Source of the DNA: Scytonema hofmannii PCC 7110
GTDB taxonomy: Bacteria; Cyanobacteriota; Cyanobacteriia; Cyanobacteriales; Nostocaceae
Assembly (NCBI RefSeq): GCF_000346485.2
Contig: NZ_KQ976354.1
Span: forward strand, 3,289,421-3,353,420
Reading direction: 5' to 3'
DNA length: 64,000 nt
This document shows, in pieces, positions 36,119 through 45,247 of the stretch (its first letter is position 1; each line of letters opens with the position of its first letter). The translations under genes were made by a program, and so were the position numbers. Below the pieces are notes generated by a model that saw only the letters and a list, made by a program, of their open reading frames with translations, had not been told where the DNA came from and searched no databases.

Positions 36119-36325
36119 ATGCGGCAAGTAATTATGTACAGGGATGAAGATGGATACTGGGTTGTGGAATGTCCTAGCCTCAGAGGATGTATTAGCCAAG
36201 GTAAGACTAAAGATGAGGCACTAGCAAACATAAAGGAAGCGATCGCAGGTTACATCGCAGCTTTAGAGGAAGATGGTTTGCCTGTTCCAGAAGAAACTTT
36301 TGAAGCATTTCTGGTTGTTGTGTGA
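36119..36325 (+). CDS. hicB: HicB-family antitoxin
   Basis: 68 residues. MYRDEDGYWVVECPSLRGCI followed by SQGKTKDEALANIKEAI is the HicB partially degraded RNase H-like fold; GLPVPEE follows. It lacks the DNA-binding tail of long HicB proteins. The hicA start overlaps its stop (GTGTGA), so the pair is coupled with the order hicB-hicA common in cyanobacteria. Confidence 0.92.
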   Translation: MRQVIMYRDEDGYWVVECPSLRGCISQGKTKDEALANIKEAIAGYIAALEEDGLPVPEETFEAFLVVV

Positions 36326-36543
36326 GTAAATTACCAAGAATTTCGGGCAAAGAGTGTATCAAAGCTTTGCAAAAGGTAGGGTTTTATCAAAAGCGGAGAG
36401 AAAGCAGCCACATAATTCTTCGCCGGGATGAACCGTTTGTCCAAGTCGTTGTTCCAGATCATCAAGAATTAGCGACAGGAACATTGCGAGCAATTATTCG
36501 AGATGTCGGTTTAAGTGTGGAGGAATTCATAATGTTATTGTAA
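36322..36543 (+). CDS. hicA: HicA-family mRNA interferase toxin
   Basis: 73 residues from a GTG at 36322. LPRISGKECIKALQKVGFYQ, then RRESSHIILRR with the conserved active-site His (SHI here for the usual SHH), then VVVPDHQELATGTLRAIIRD. The double-stranded RNA-binding-like fold is complete, so the toxin is likely functional and held by HicB. Confidence 0.92.
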   Translation: MSKLPRISGKECIKALQKVGFYQKRRESSHIILRRDEPFVQVVVPDHQELATGTLRAIIRDVGLSVEEFIMLL

Positions 36544-36616
36544 AGTGCTTTGTCTCACTGTATTTCTAAGTTGAGACGGCTATTTGACTTGATATGGTGG
36601 GCTTTAGCCTACCTAG

Positions 36617-36790
36617 TTTGTACCATATCTATATAAGCTTTTTGGAATTGCAACCCTTGCTACATGGAGTATACGATCGCGCTCGATTAGAACTTGCGAT
36701 CGACTATAATACACCTTGCTCTCCCAAGTTATCTCTAGAAGATGACACTTGGCTGCGAAGTTTTATGTCCTCAAAAAATCAATCGTTATG
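36617..36790 (+). pseudogene. Internally deleted DUF4058 duplicate
   Basis: The frame ELQPLLHGVYDRARLELAID followed by YNTPCSPKLSLEDDTWL matches the C-terminus of the DUF4058 protein at 38656-39396 at about 90% base identity over 100 bases. Immediately before it, TTTGTACCATATCTAT equals the sequence just upstream of that gene (38612-38627). The copy therefore joins the 5' flank to the 3' end with the body of the gene missing. Confidence 0.65.
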
Positions 36791-37174
36791 AGCGTGTTCA
36801 AACTTGTAAATATAGAAGAGTCGGCTGAGTGTCTTGAGTTGGTATCCCAAGTCCTCGTGTTGCTCTGGTTAACGCCAGTTGAAGCAACTGCGGAGGGTTT
36901 CTCCCCTTTGAGGGACGTGGCGACAAGTCAATTGATGAACGCTGCATATTCATCTTAAGAATGAAGTTAAAACTGTTACTTTTGTGTCAGCTTCGGGAAC
37001 TCTATCAATATAGTTCATGTCACGGTAGTCTCAGTAGTGCATTACACATAACAGGGTGTGAGGAAATCATCATTATTTTCCGGGTTTTTACTGAGTTGAT
37101 GTGCCAAATATCTGGAGTAACTACTGTGTCTGAATTGTGTTGTAAACACCGTTTAGGGTTCTGAGAATCAGCAT
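36791..37174. other. Intergenic, no gene supported
   Basis: About 380 bases between the DUF4058 remnant and the Tudor-like gene. Open frames at 36749-36958 and 36961-37164 lack any recognisable motif. Confidence 0.35.
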
Positions 37175-38464
37175 ATGGATAAATCCATTATTCAATTGGT
37201 TGACGAGTTACCATCTGACAATATTACTGTCAAAGTTTTAAAAGCACTGGATTATGTAGCACCAGGGCAGTGGAATAATTTGGTAGGATTTGACAATAGT
37301 ATCCGTGCAATTACTGGAGAAACCAATCCCCAAGTCATTCAGCAAATTCGCGATCGCGCTGTTATCTTATACCACGAGCCTCAACGAGGTTACCAAGCTG
37401 CTATCAAACTTTATCAAACAATTGATGGCGCAGATACAGCTATGGCAACTGCGGCTTTAGCCAACAAAGTTGGTGAAAAAATCGGTTTTCTTTCCTTCTT
37501 AAGCAAAATTACACCAAAAGCGGACGTCACTCAAACAATTGATTTAGTCCTGAAAGTAGCTGTCGAAATTATTGCATTCTCCAAACTCAATGGTATTCCC
37601 CAACCTAATCCACAAGAGTTTGTCAATACCCTGACAAATAACTATAAAGATGCATCTTTGATGCGGATGGTTGCTTTAGTTTGTCTGGATGGAGTTTTAC
37701 CCTTAGGTCCTGACTTTCTCAGCAAAATACAGGAAGTTATGAGTGGTACGAATACTGGCGCGATCGCTCAAAATCCTCTCTTCTCAGCCATCAACAACTT
37801 TCTCCCTGGTAGCAATCCTTCTGATAAAGTTGGTTTTATCACTCAGGGTTTCAACTCCGTACAAGGCTGGATGAATAACTTAGTCTCAAAAACTGGTGTA
37901 ACACCCCAATCAATTTTTAGTCATCTAGGCAATTTTATTCAGATGGCTGATGATAATTTAGACTTTGTGGCAGCATTCTTAGATCAAACCACCAATTACT
38001 ATGAGCATACAGGAATTCAAACTGTGGCTCGCAGTCTGATTTTACAAGCTCATACTTTAGTAAAACAAGAAGTTCAAGAACAGCAGTCAAAGCCCCGTGC
38101 TATGAAAACTGATAGCGATCGGTATGCAGAAGGGACAAAAGTAGAGGCTTGGGATAGTGACGAGGAGGAGTGGTACGAGGCAACTGTTGAACAAGTGAAA
38201 GGTAACCGCTACTTTATTCAGTATACTGGTTACGATTCCTCTCATAACGAGTGGGTTGAAGAAGACGATATTCGGATACGCGATCGCAACTCATCTGATG
38301 ATGGTGAATATAGAGTGGGTCAAAAGGTAAAAGTTTGGGATGAGGAAGAAGAGGAGTGGTATTCTGCAACGATTGGTAAAATCAAAGGTCAGCAATATTT
38401 TGTGCATTACATCGGTTACGACTCATCCTATGATGAATGGGTTGATGAGGAAGAAGTTTGTTAA
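37175..38464 (+). CDS. Helical protein with two C-terminal Tudor/chromo-barrel-like domains
   Basis: 429 residues. Residues 1-305 are helical with no known domain. Residues about 313-360 (GTKVEAWDSDEEEWYEATVE, YFIQYTGYDSSHNEWVEEDD) and 375-428 (GQKVKVWDEEEEEWYSATIG, YFVHYIGYDSSYDEWVDEEE) are two copies of a Tudor-knot/chromo-barrel pattern: G-x-K-V-x-x-W...WY-x-A...Y-x-V-x-Y-x-G-Y-x-x-S-x-x-E-W-V. In eukaryotes this fold reads methylated histones; in bacteria its ligand is unknown. No signal peptide. Stand-alone gene after an accessory stretch. Confidence 0.75.
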   Translation: MDKSIIQLVDELPSDNITVKVLKALDYVAPGQWNNLVGFDNSIRAITGETNPQVIQQIRDRAVILYHEPQRGYQAAIKLYQTIDGADTAMATAALANKVGEKIGFLSFLSKITPKADVTQTIDLVLKVAVEIIAFSKLNGIPQPNPQEFVNTLTNNYKDASLMRMVALVCLDGVLPLGPDFLSKIQEVMSGTNTGAIAQNPLFSAINNFLPGSNPSDKVGFITQGFNSVQGWMNNLVSKTGVTPQSIFSHLGNFIQMADDNLDFVAAFLDQTTNYYEHTGIQTVARSLILQAHTLVKQEVQEQQSKPRAMKTDSDRYAEGTKVEAWDSDEEEWYEATVEQVKGNRYFIQYTGYDSSHNEWVEEDDIRIRDRNSSDDGEYRVGQKVKVWDEEEEEWYSATIGKIKGQQYFVHYIGYDSSYDEWVDEEEVC

Positions 38465-38655
38465 AAACGAGATCTCCTCAACCAACTCCCCTACCATATT
38501 TCTAAACCAGAATTAAAGTTCTAGGAGATTGCGATTCGCATTTCGACAACGAACAACGTATGAAGTGCGATCGCAATTTATCATTGATCGACAAGCTGTT
38601 TTTCCAAAGACTTTGTACCATATCTATTAAGCAGTTAAATTTCTTCCTATTTACG

Positions 38656-39396
38656 ATGCCATCTCCTTTACCTGGTATGAATCCTTATCTGGAAAATCCA
38701 GAATTGTGGTCAGAATTTCATAGCCGGATGATTGTGGCGATTGCTGATGCACTTGACGCTCGCCTCAGTCGAGATTACCGTGTTGCTGTAGAAAAGCGAG
38801 TATATTTGAGCGAAGCTGAGGAAAGCGTGTTAGTTGGTATTCCCGATGTCTCTGTGACTGCTTCTGTGCCAAAAACCTCTCAAGCGATAGCTTCTGCTAC
38901 TGTGGTTCAACCTGTCAACATTGAGATTCCAATTGCAGAGGAAGTTCAAGAGCGTTTCCTAGAAATTCGCGAAGGTAATACAGGAAACGTCATCACGACT
39001 ATCGAACTGCTATCGCCTAAAAATAAACGCACTGGTGAAGGACGTAGTACTTATCTCCAAAAGCGACAAAAAATTCTCACGAGTGCGACTCACTTAATTG
39101 AAATAGATTTATTGCGGGGAGGTGAACCACTTCCCACGATTGGTGCAGTTCCATCAGATTATCGCATTTTAATAAGTCGAAGCTCTCAACGTCCAAAGGC
39201 TCAACTTTACGCCTTTAACTTAAGACAACCAATACCAGCTTTTCCCATTCCTCTACGTACTGCAGAACCAGAACCACTGTTGGAATTGCAACCCTTGCTA
39301 CATCGGGTGTACGATCGCGCTCGGCTAGAACTTGCGATCAACTATAATACACCTTGCATTCCCAAGTTATCTATAGAACATGAAATTTCTTGTTGA
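38656..39396 (+). CDS. DUF4058 family protein
   Basis: 246 residues from the ATG at 38656 (MPSPLPGMNPYLENPELWSE), the canonical start of the family; the frame is open to 38560 but unconserved. IVAIADALDARLSRDYRVAV, VYLSEAEESVLVGIPDVSV and IELLSPKNKRTGEGR are further landmarks. The domain resembles PD-(D/E)XK proteins (IELLSPKNK like ExxSxxN/K) but function is unknown. The C-terminus is shortened (SIEHEISC) compared with the related tail at 36617. The last 17 bases overlap the broken DUF5615 gene. Confidence 0.88.
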   Translation: MPSPLPGMNPYLENPELWSEFHSRMIVAIADALDARLSRDYRVAVEKRVYLSEAEESVLVGIPDVSVTASVPKTSQAIASATVVQPVNIEIPIAEEVQERFLEIREGNTGNVITTIELLSPKNKRTGEGRSTYLQKRQKILTSATHLIEIDLLRGGEPLPTIGAVPSDYRILISRSSQRPKAQLYAFNLRQPIPAFPIPLRTAEPEPLLELQPLLHRVYDRARLELAINYNTPCIPKLSIEHEISC

Positions 39397-39694
39397 TGCT
39401 CAGTTACCGATTCGCCTTGCGCGTTTCCTACAAGCTTCAGGCTACGATACAATTCATACCAGAGATTTACCTAAACGGGAGCATCCCAATTTGGAAAAAA
39501 CACCTGGCGATGTTCGTAATCGCGGCTATACAAGCTAAGTCCGCCTGCGCGGACTAATACGAAGTCCACGTAGGTGGACTTTGTTTGTATAGCAAGAGAA
39601 TTCCATTCTGAGGGCAAATTGCCAAAACGGGATACTCCCACCTAAACAAAACGCTACGTCGGAGCCACAAATTCCTAGCCACCGCAATAGTTAA
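39380..39694 (+). pseudogene. DUF5615 PIN-like toxin broken by a MITE
   Basis: The first 32 residues MKFLVDAQLPIRLARFLQAS, GYDTIHTRDLPK are the classic DUF5615 N-terminus. The reading frame is then interrupted at 39477 by the 163-bp MITE. After it, the frame resumes QNATSEPQIPSHRNS and stops, so even without the MITE the 3' half is missing. The toxin is certainly inactive. Confidence 0.85.
39477..39639. mobile_element. MITE, GGGAG[T/C]ATCC family, copy 2
   Basis: 163 bp with ends GGGAGCATCCCAATTTGG / CCAAAACGGGATACTCCC and a perfect 8-bp target duplication ACCTAAAC (39469-39476 and 39640-39647). It is nearly identical to copy 1 in reverse orientation. It is inserted in the DUF5615 gene. Confidence 0.92.
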
Positions 39695-39697
39695 ACG

Positions 39698-41404
39698 TCA
39701 AAATGGTGTCTTTGCCTCCAAGTACAAAGCTTTTCCTTGCTGCGGATGCTGGAAGCGAAGTTCTCTAGCATGCAAATGTAACCGATTTGCCTCAACATGA
39801 CATCCATAAAGACGATCGCCCAATATAGGTATCCCAAGTCCTCTTATATCAGCAGCATGAACTCTCAATTGATGAGTTCGCCCTGTTAGGGGTATAAATT
39901 CTACGCGAGTGTAGTTTCTCTCTTGTGCCACTACCTGAAAGTGAGTCACGCTGGGTTTTCCATTCTGCCAATCAACTTGCTGATACGGGCGATTTTCAGG
40001 ATTTCCCCATAAAGGCAGTTCTATGATCCCCCTATCAGTGGTAGAGGAACCAGCAAGCAAGGCTTCATAAACTTTGTGAACTTGTCGTTGCTGAAATTGC
40101 TGACTGAGTTGCCAATAAGTTTGCCGATCGCGAGCTAACAAAAGAATACCAGAAGTGTCTTGGTCTAAGCGATGTACAGTCATAAGTTCTTCACCATCTG
40201 GTAACAAATGACGCAAACGACTGAGAACACTGTCCTGGCGATCGCGATAACGTCCTGGAACTGATAATAAACCCGCAGGTTTGTTCACAGCAATCAACCA
40301 TTTGTCTTCATAAAGAATGGGTAGTCTTTCCTCTTGTTGATAATGTAAAGATGCGCCTCTTGTCTCTACATTTCCCTGCGGTAATCCTGAAAGCAAAAAC
40401 CCCATCAATGGCTGACACCGTTCCGCACAAGCCCCGTAAAATTCTCCTTGGACTTTATCTCCATCGTTAGAAGATATTCCCCACCAAAACTCTGCCATTG
40501 CCAACGGTTTTAAACCATGTGTTGCTGCATAGTGAAGCAGTTTTGGAGCACAACAATCTCCTGTTCCAGTTGGCATAGAACTTCCTGGAATCAACTGTTG
40601 CAATGATGAAGATTGCCCTAAAAAATTCATGACAGAGTAAGCAGCATGCATCTGAGCTTGAAGTTGACGAGATAATTCTTTCCGCAACTGTTTTAATTTG
40701 CGAATTTGCCCATCTGCAGTTTCAATCGATTGCTTGAGCGATCGCAATGCTTCATCCCGTTGACGTTTGAATCTACGTTTCTCGATTCCATCCTGACGGC
40801 TTTCTTCATCAAGTTGTTCAAGGGTTACAGTCAGTGATTCTCCTGTTAGCGTTTCACAAAAGATCTGGCGTTTTTCGTGTCGTTGCGCCTTCCTATTTTG
40901 GTGGCGATCGCTCATTTCTTGCAGGTGTAACTCAAACTCACGCGACAAATTTTCATATTGCTGTCGTTCTGGAAGTTGCTTGAGGGAAATAAGTTTTTGC
41001 TTAATATTTTCTAATTCAGCGAGTGTAAGGGCTTCGTCTAAAGCAACTTGTTCGCGCCCAGGAATGGATGGAACCCACCCCTCCACTATATTGCTACCAT
41101 TCAGCAGCCCGGAGAAAGCTTTGAGTATTCGTTGTTCGCCCGAAGGTAGTTCTACTAGCAAGACTCCATACATCTTACCCTCACGGGAATAACCCTCTTC
41201 AGTAGCAAGATATCTCATTAAACCATGTGCGATCGCTTCTACTAGAGGAGTGCGCGGAAGTCTCAGTATTTCGCCACTTTGAGGACAACGCCCTTCATAG
41301 TAATAGGTAGGAATGGAGTTTGCTGTCGTGCGATAAGCTGAAGGCTTAACGGCTGAAGCCGTATCGCTTTCCAGAAAATCTGAAAGTGGGTGAAGAACTA
41401 CCAT
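39698..41404 (-). CDS. RluA-family RNA pseudouridine synthase with long N-terminal extension
   Basis: 568 residues. The catalytic domain occupies about 360-568: NKPAGLLSVPGR, MTVHRLDQDTSGILLLARDR with catalytic Asp414, PLTGRTHQLRVHAA and GIPILGDRLYG. The N-terminal 350 residues include a charged coiled coil (about 160-260) and a Cys-containing CCAPKLLHYAATHGLKPLAM segment known from longer cyanobacterial members. It isomerises uridines in rRNA or tRNA; the target is not known. The stop lies four bases from the broken DUF5615 frame. Confidence 0.9.
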   Translation of the reverse strand: MVVLHPLSDFLESDTASAVKPSAYRTTANSIPTYYYEGRCPQSGEILRLPRTPLVEAIAHGLMRYLATEEGYSREGKMYGVLLVELPSGEQRILKAFSGLLNGSNIVEGWVPSIPGREQVALDEALTLAELENIKQKLISLKQLPERQQYENLSREFELHLQEMSDRHQNRKAQRHEKRQIFCETLTGESLTVTLEQLDEESRQDGIEKRRFKRQRDEALRSLKQSIETADGQIRKLKQLRKELSRQLQAQMHAAYSVMNFLGQSSSLQQLIPGSSMPTGTGDCCAPKLLHYAATHGLKPLAMAEFWWGISSNDGDKVQGEFYGACAERCQPLMGFLLSGLPQGNVETRGASLHYQQEERLPILYEDKWLIAVNKPAGLLSVPGRYRDRQDSVLSRLRHLLPDGEELMTVHRLDQDTSGILLLARDRQTYWQLSQQFQQRQVHKVYEALLAGSSTTDRGIIELPLWGNPENRPYQQVDWQNGKPSVTHFQVVAQERNYTRVEFIPLTGRTHQLRVHAADIRGLGIPILGDRLYGCHVEANRLHLHARELRFQHPQQGKALYLEAKTPF

Positions 41405-41468
41405 AAATTAGAATAATAATACCACGCATACAGTAAATGATAAATCCAGAAAAACTTGCGTAACGTAA

Positions 41469-41588
41469 TTATGTGGCAATAGCAGCTGCTTTTCGGAGAG
41501 CAGAGCCAAATTCCTCTGGTGAAGAATAACGAGCCTTAAAGGCGTCTTCTGGGATGTATAAAGTAATTTTGGCGATTTTGACGAGTAT
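41469..41588 (-). pseudogene. Fragment of a UPF0175-like antitoxin
   Basis: The frame IAKITLYIPEDAFKARYSSP followed by EEFGSALRKAAAIAT, TAA resembles the N-terminus of UPF0175-type antitoxins (I.IPDDAF.ALR..PEEFG..MR.AAA.K). There is no start codon and the helix-turn-helix half is missing. It lies between the FAD oxidoreductase and RluA genes. Confidence 0.45.
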
Positions 41589-41602
41589 AGCAAAGCAAGC
41601 TT

Positions 41603-43186
41603 TTATACAGCCATTTCAAGCTCAAAGTCTTCGAGTTCTTCTACTTTCTCAGTGTTGCTTATACCGTAAATCTGAGATAATCGCCCTGTTTGTGCTAACA
41701 AATTTCGCACTTCTAAGTTAGAAATTTCTGCAAGGTTTCGCTGTTGCGCGATCGCAATTCCTGCAGCAATTCCCACTCCCTGAGCGACACCACAGTTGAA
41801 TTCTACAATTCTCCCAGGAAGACAAGCATAACCAATAAATCCGGATGCTGGACTGACAACTGCCAAGTTGGGTACATCTTTAATGAAAGCGTGCTGAATG
41901 CCAATATTAAATAATGGCGGGTTCTCTAACACACTGCGGTCAAAACCTTTTTCAGTTGCTTTGAGATCTAAACCTTCAATTCCACTGCGAGTGTTGAAAT
42001 GGTAGCCAAAGGTTCCTAAAGCTTCTCTTTCTGGTACTCCACCTGCTAGCATTTCATATCCACACAGAGGCTTAACTGCTCCTAAAATATTACCTGCATG
42101 GCGAATATACAGTTCGGGTGCGTGCTTGACTTCAGAAGCACCAATGCTTTCAAACCACTTCCTCACAAACAGCATCTCATTGAGCATTTCTAGCGTTGGT
42201 TTGGCTTTAGCCCGTGCGAGTCCTTCTGCTTGGTCAGCATTGACTTTATATAACAGCGCATTCCAAGACAATCGACCTTTAGACAAAATTGTTATCTTGC
42301 CTTTGTCAAAAACAGCACCGCCAGATTCTAAGTCGATAGGTGTGCCTCTAACAGCATGATAGGCAATAGATATCGCCCTACTGCGTATATCTATATAATC
42401 TTTGCCAACTATCATTGTTTTGAGATTGCCATCTTCATCTAGCAAGTCTTCTCTTAACTGTTTTGCGATCGCAGCACTCCCACCTGCTGCAATATCTATC
42501 CACTTTCTGGCTTCTGGATCGACTGGATTTGTTAACAATTGCAGATAATCTAACTCTAAGTTCTGGAGTTTTTCAAGACTCAACCCGTAAGTTTCAAACA
42601 CTAAGGTCACGGCTAATTCCGAATCTGGTAAACCAAAAGTTTGAAATCCCTTCAGTTTTTTTACACCAAATGAGAGCGCTAATTCCGCATTCACAGTGCA
42701 ATCAATAAACTGTTTCCCCAAACAAGTCTCGTCTTTAGTCAGTTTGATTCCCTGGATTTTTTTTCCGGACGCGATCGCAGACTCAATCTCTATATTGCTC
42801 TCTATATCCACACGCGCTTCATACAACATCTCTCGCAAAACAGCACCCGCTTTATCTGGATCGAGAGCTATATGTTCCACACCCGCCCGTTGCAAAAACT
42901 CCTGATAAATTGCAGGCGGATCGCCAAACATTTCTAAATCTAGCGATTGGCGAATCGCTGGAGGTACTATACAACGATTGAGGTAAGACAATCGACCCCG
43001 GACTAAATGACCTCCGATCCCAACCTTGGAATTTCCTTTAGACAGGAGTAGAGTTCGGGGGTACTGGTTTTTTTGACGGTAATATTCCCTTACCGCACAA
43101 ACTAAGGCAAGAATGCCAGGAACTTCGTCTCCGAAGCAGATAATGTCATAAGTGCGGACTGTGGAAGGAATACTGACCTGAGACAT
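41603..43186 (-). CDS. FAD-dependent oxidoreductase (FAD_oxidored type)
   Basis: 527 residues from the ATG at 43184-43186 (MSQVSIPSTVRTYDIICFGD); the frame extends to 43264 through a dispersed repeat and is less likely used. The N-terminal YDIICFGDEVPGILALVCAV is an atypical dinucleotide-binding loop (GDExxG instead of GxGxxG). IGGHLVRGRL and LGKQFIDCTVNAELALSFGV follow. The C-terminal VSPASGFIGYACLPGRIVEF fits the end of the FAD domain. Substrate unknown. Similar genes are common in cyanobacteria. Confidence 0.75.
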   Translation of the reverse strand: MSQVSIPSTVRTYDIICFGDEVPGILALVCAVREYYRQKNQYPRTLLLSKGNSKVGIGGHLVRGRLSYLNRCIVPPAIRQSLDLEMFGDPPAIYQEFLQRAGVEHIALDPDKAGAVLREMLYEARVDIESNIEIESAIASGKKIQGIKLTKDETCLGKQFIDCTVNAELALSFGVKKLKGFQTFGLPDSELAVTLVFETYGLSLEKLQNLELDYLQLLTNPVDPEARKWIDIAAGGSAAIAKQLREDLLDEDGNLKTMIVGKDYIDIRSRAISIAYHAVRGTPIDLESGGAVFDKGKITILSKGRLSWNALLYKVNADQAEGLARAKAKPTLEMLNEMLFVRKWFESIGASEVKHAPELYIRHAGNILGAVKPLCGYEMLAGGVPEREALGTFGYHFNTRSGIEGLDLKATEKGFDRSVLENPPLFNIGIQHAFIKDVPNLAVVSPASGFIGYACLPGRIVEFNCGVAQGVGIAAGIAIAQQRNLAEISNLEVRNLLAQTGRLSQIYGISNTEKVEELEDFELEMAV

Positions 43187-43227
43187 AGTGTTTTCAAGGC
43201 ATAACTCTTGTCTTTTGGATAATAACT

Positions 43228-43345
43228 CACTAGTATAGAACGGGCGGGGACGCCCGTCCCACAAGTAGTGGTAATTTATTTCTTGGAAATCCCTTTGTAG
43301 AGACTAAGCATGGCTAGTCTCTACTTAGAAACCGGGTTTTTGTGA
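43228..43345. repeat. Cluster of dispersed palindromes
   Basis: GGGCGGGGACGCCCGTCCCACAA-type repeat (about 43238-43262), a TGTAGAGACTA / TAGTCTCTAC hairpin (43296-43324, reverse of the one at 24655) and a single AGAAACCGGGTTTTT arm (about 43327-43341). All lie between two genes. Confidence 0.65.
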
Positions 43346-43364
43346 TTTCTAAGGCCTTATGTGG

Positions 43365-43871
43365 TTAAGGGTTGCCGAGGAAATCTTTTTTGCCAAGTTC
43401 TACACCGCAGTGCCTAAGAATGTCATATGCTGTTGTGACATGAAAATAAACGTTTGGTAAAACAAAATAGAGGAGAAATGGCATTCCCTGAAAAGATAGA
43501 GTGTTGTCACGCATCTGTAAAGTAATTGTTTTTTCCTCCGTACCATCAATTTGCTCGGGTTTAAATGTATTTAAGTAAGTGATAGTTTTCTGAACGCGTT
43601 CAATAAGTTCGCTTAATGTCGTTTCATTGTCCTCAAACTTGGGTGCTTCTATGCCTGCTAATTGTGCAGCACCTCTACGTGCTATGTCAGAAGCAATTTG
43701 CACTTGTCTTGACAGTGGAAACATATCCGGGAAGAGGCGACTATTGGCCAACACATGCCGATCTATTTTTTTTGTTTCTTCATAAATAGCACCTTTTTCC
43801 AGAATCCCCACAAGGTTATTCAGCGTGCGAATACATACTGGTATTGAGGCTTGATACATTGAGATAGTCAT
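43365..43871 (-). CDS. DUF1993 family protein
   Basis: 168 residues from the ATG at 43869-43871 (MTISMYQASIPVCIRTLNNL), the conserved family start. DMFPLSRQVQIASDIARRGA, the central LAGIEAPKFEDNETTLSELI and FYFVLPNVYFHVTTAYDILR with HCGVELGKKDFLG are all characteristic. The family is helical and DinB-like, with no established activity. A stand-alone gene. Confidence 0.9.
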   Translation of the reverse strand: MTISMYQASIPVCIRTLNNLVGILEKGAIYEETKKIDRHVLANSRLFPDMFPLSRQVQIASDIARRGAAQLAGIEAPKFEDNETTLSELIERVQKTITYLNTFKPEQIDGTEEKTITLQMRDNTLSFQGMPFLLYFVLPNVYFHVTTAYDILRHCGVELGKKDFLGNP

Positions 43872-44191
43872 TGTTCTCTTACATAAAGGGTTCAAACCTT
43901 GTATATTTTATAACAGAATTGGCAGGATAAAGAACGATTTTTAAGTAAATAGGTCACAGCGATTAAACATTGTACCGACGCTCTAGCTATTTTCTACAAT
44001 GAAAGTATTTTTTATTACATTATTTTCATGAATTTTTAACGAAAAAGATTATCGTTACTTGACTAGAAAGTAAAAACAAGCTAAAAATCATACATAGGAT
44101 TAGCTGAGTGAACAAAGAACTATCTTTTTCCCTCTGCCTTTTTTTGTAACTCCAAGAATCCCTTTTCTATCTCTACGCAGATAAATTTTCT

Positions 44192-45238
44192 ATGACTCAA
44201 CTAACCGTGCAATCAAAGAACACTGTTTCCGATATTCCCAAAAGAGGAATGCCTGTGACCATCATTACAGGATTTTTAGGGAGTGGCAAAACCACACTCT
44301 TGAATCAAATCCTGAAAAATAAACAAAACTTAAAAGTCGCCGTACTTGTGAATGAGTTTGGCGATATCAATATTGACAGTCAGTTGCTAGTTTCTGTAGA
44401 CCAAGACATGGTAGAGCTAAGCAATGGCTGTATTTGTTGTACCATTAATGATGGATTGGTAGATGCAGTTTACCGAATTTTAGAAAGAGAAGAATCCATA
44501 GATTATTTAGTGATAGAGACGACAGGGATAGCAGATCCCCTGCCGATCGTACTCACATTTCTAGGAACAGAACTCAGGGATTTAACAAACCTTGATTCTA
44601 TCTTGACCGTTGTCGATTCTGAAACTTTCAACTCCGAACACTTCCAAAGTGAAGCAGCGTTAAAACAGGTAACTTATGGAGATATCGTTCTTCTAAATAA
44701 GACTGACCTTGTCACACCAGAAAAGCTGCAAGAACTAGAAACCTACATCCATAATGTCAAAGCGAGTGCGAAAATTCTGCACTCTACATATGGTCAAGTA
44801 CCTTTACCATTAATTTTAGGTGTAGGCTTAAATTCAAAAGATGTTTGTGGTTTTGATGACGACACTCACGAACATCACCATCATAACCATACCCACGAGA
44901 ATCATCATCATGACCATCATGACCATCACTCACATCATTTAGAAAACGATGGATTTATGTCAATTTCCTTTCAAAGCGATCGCCCTTTTGATGTTCACAA
45001 GTTTGAGGAATTTCTTACAGAAGAGATGCCAGAAGGCGTCTTTCGAGCAAAAGGCTTTCTTTGGTTCGATGATAGTGAATTACGCCATATCTTTCAACTA
45101 AGCGGTCCGCGTTACCATTTATATGCTGATGAATGGACAACCGCACCTAAAAATCAGTTAGTTGTGATTGGCAGAAATTTAAACAAACAAGAAATGACTT
45201 CACTGCTGAATAAATGTTTGGTAACTGTTAGTGGTTAG
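44192..45238 (+). CDS. COG0523 (CobW/G3E) family metal-chaperone GTPase
   Basis: 348 residues. Walker A GFLGSGKT at 27-34. The CxCC metal site (Cys80, Cys82, Cys83 in SNGCICCT) binds zinc in this family. Walker B is near IETTGIADP and the base motif is LLNKTDLV. Residues about 224-251 are a His-rich insert (HEHHHHNHTHENHHHDHHDH...) before the CobW C-terminal domain. It is most like the zinc-linked branch of the family, which delivers Zn2+ to client proteins under deficiency. Upstream 43896-44191 is AT-rich; I could not see a convincing Zur box. Confidence 0.9.
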   Translation: MTQLTVQSKNTVSDIPKRGMPVTIITGFLGSGKTTLLNQILKNKQNLKVAVLVNEFGDINIDSQLLVSVDQDMVELSNGCICCTINDGLVDAVYRILEREESIDYLVIETTGIADPLPIVLTFLGTELRDLTNLDSILTVVDSETFNSEHFQSEAALKQVTYGDIVLLNKTDLVTPEKLQELETYIHNVKASAKILHSTYGQVPLPLILGVGLNSKDVCGFDDDTHEHHHHNHTHENHHHDHHDHHSHHLENDGFMSISFQSDRPFDVHKFEEFLTEEMPEGVFRAKGFLWFDDSELRHIFQLSGPRYHLYADEWTTAPKNQLVVIGRNLNKQEMTSLLNKCLVTVSG

Positions 45239-45247
45239 TGCTTAGTG

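Noticed and set aside
36749-37164. Two short frames between the DUF4058 remnant and the Tudor-like gene
   Set aside because: No motifs and Leu/Cys-rich random composition.
43896-44191. A Zur-box upstream of the COG0523 gene
   Set aside because: I looked for a TGATAATnATTATCA-like palindrome; only weak AT-rich dyads are present, so no operator is called.
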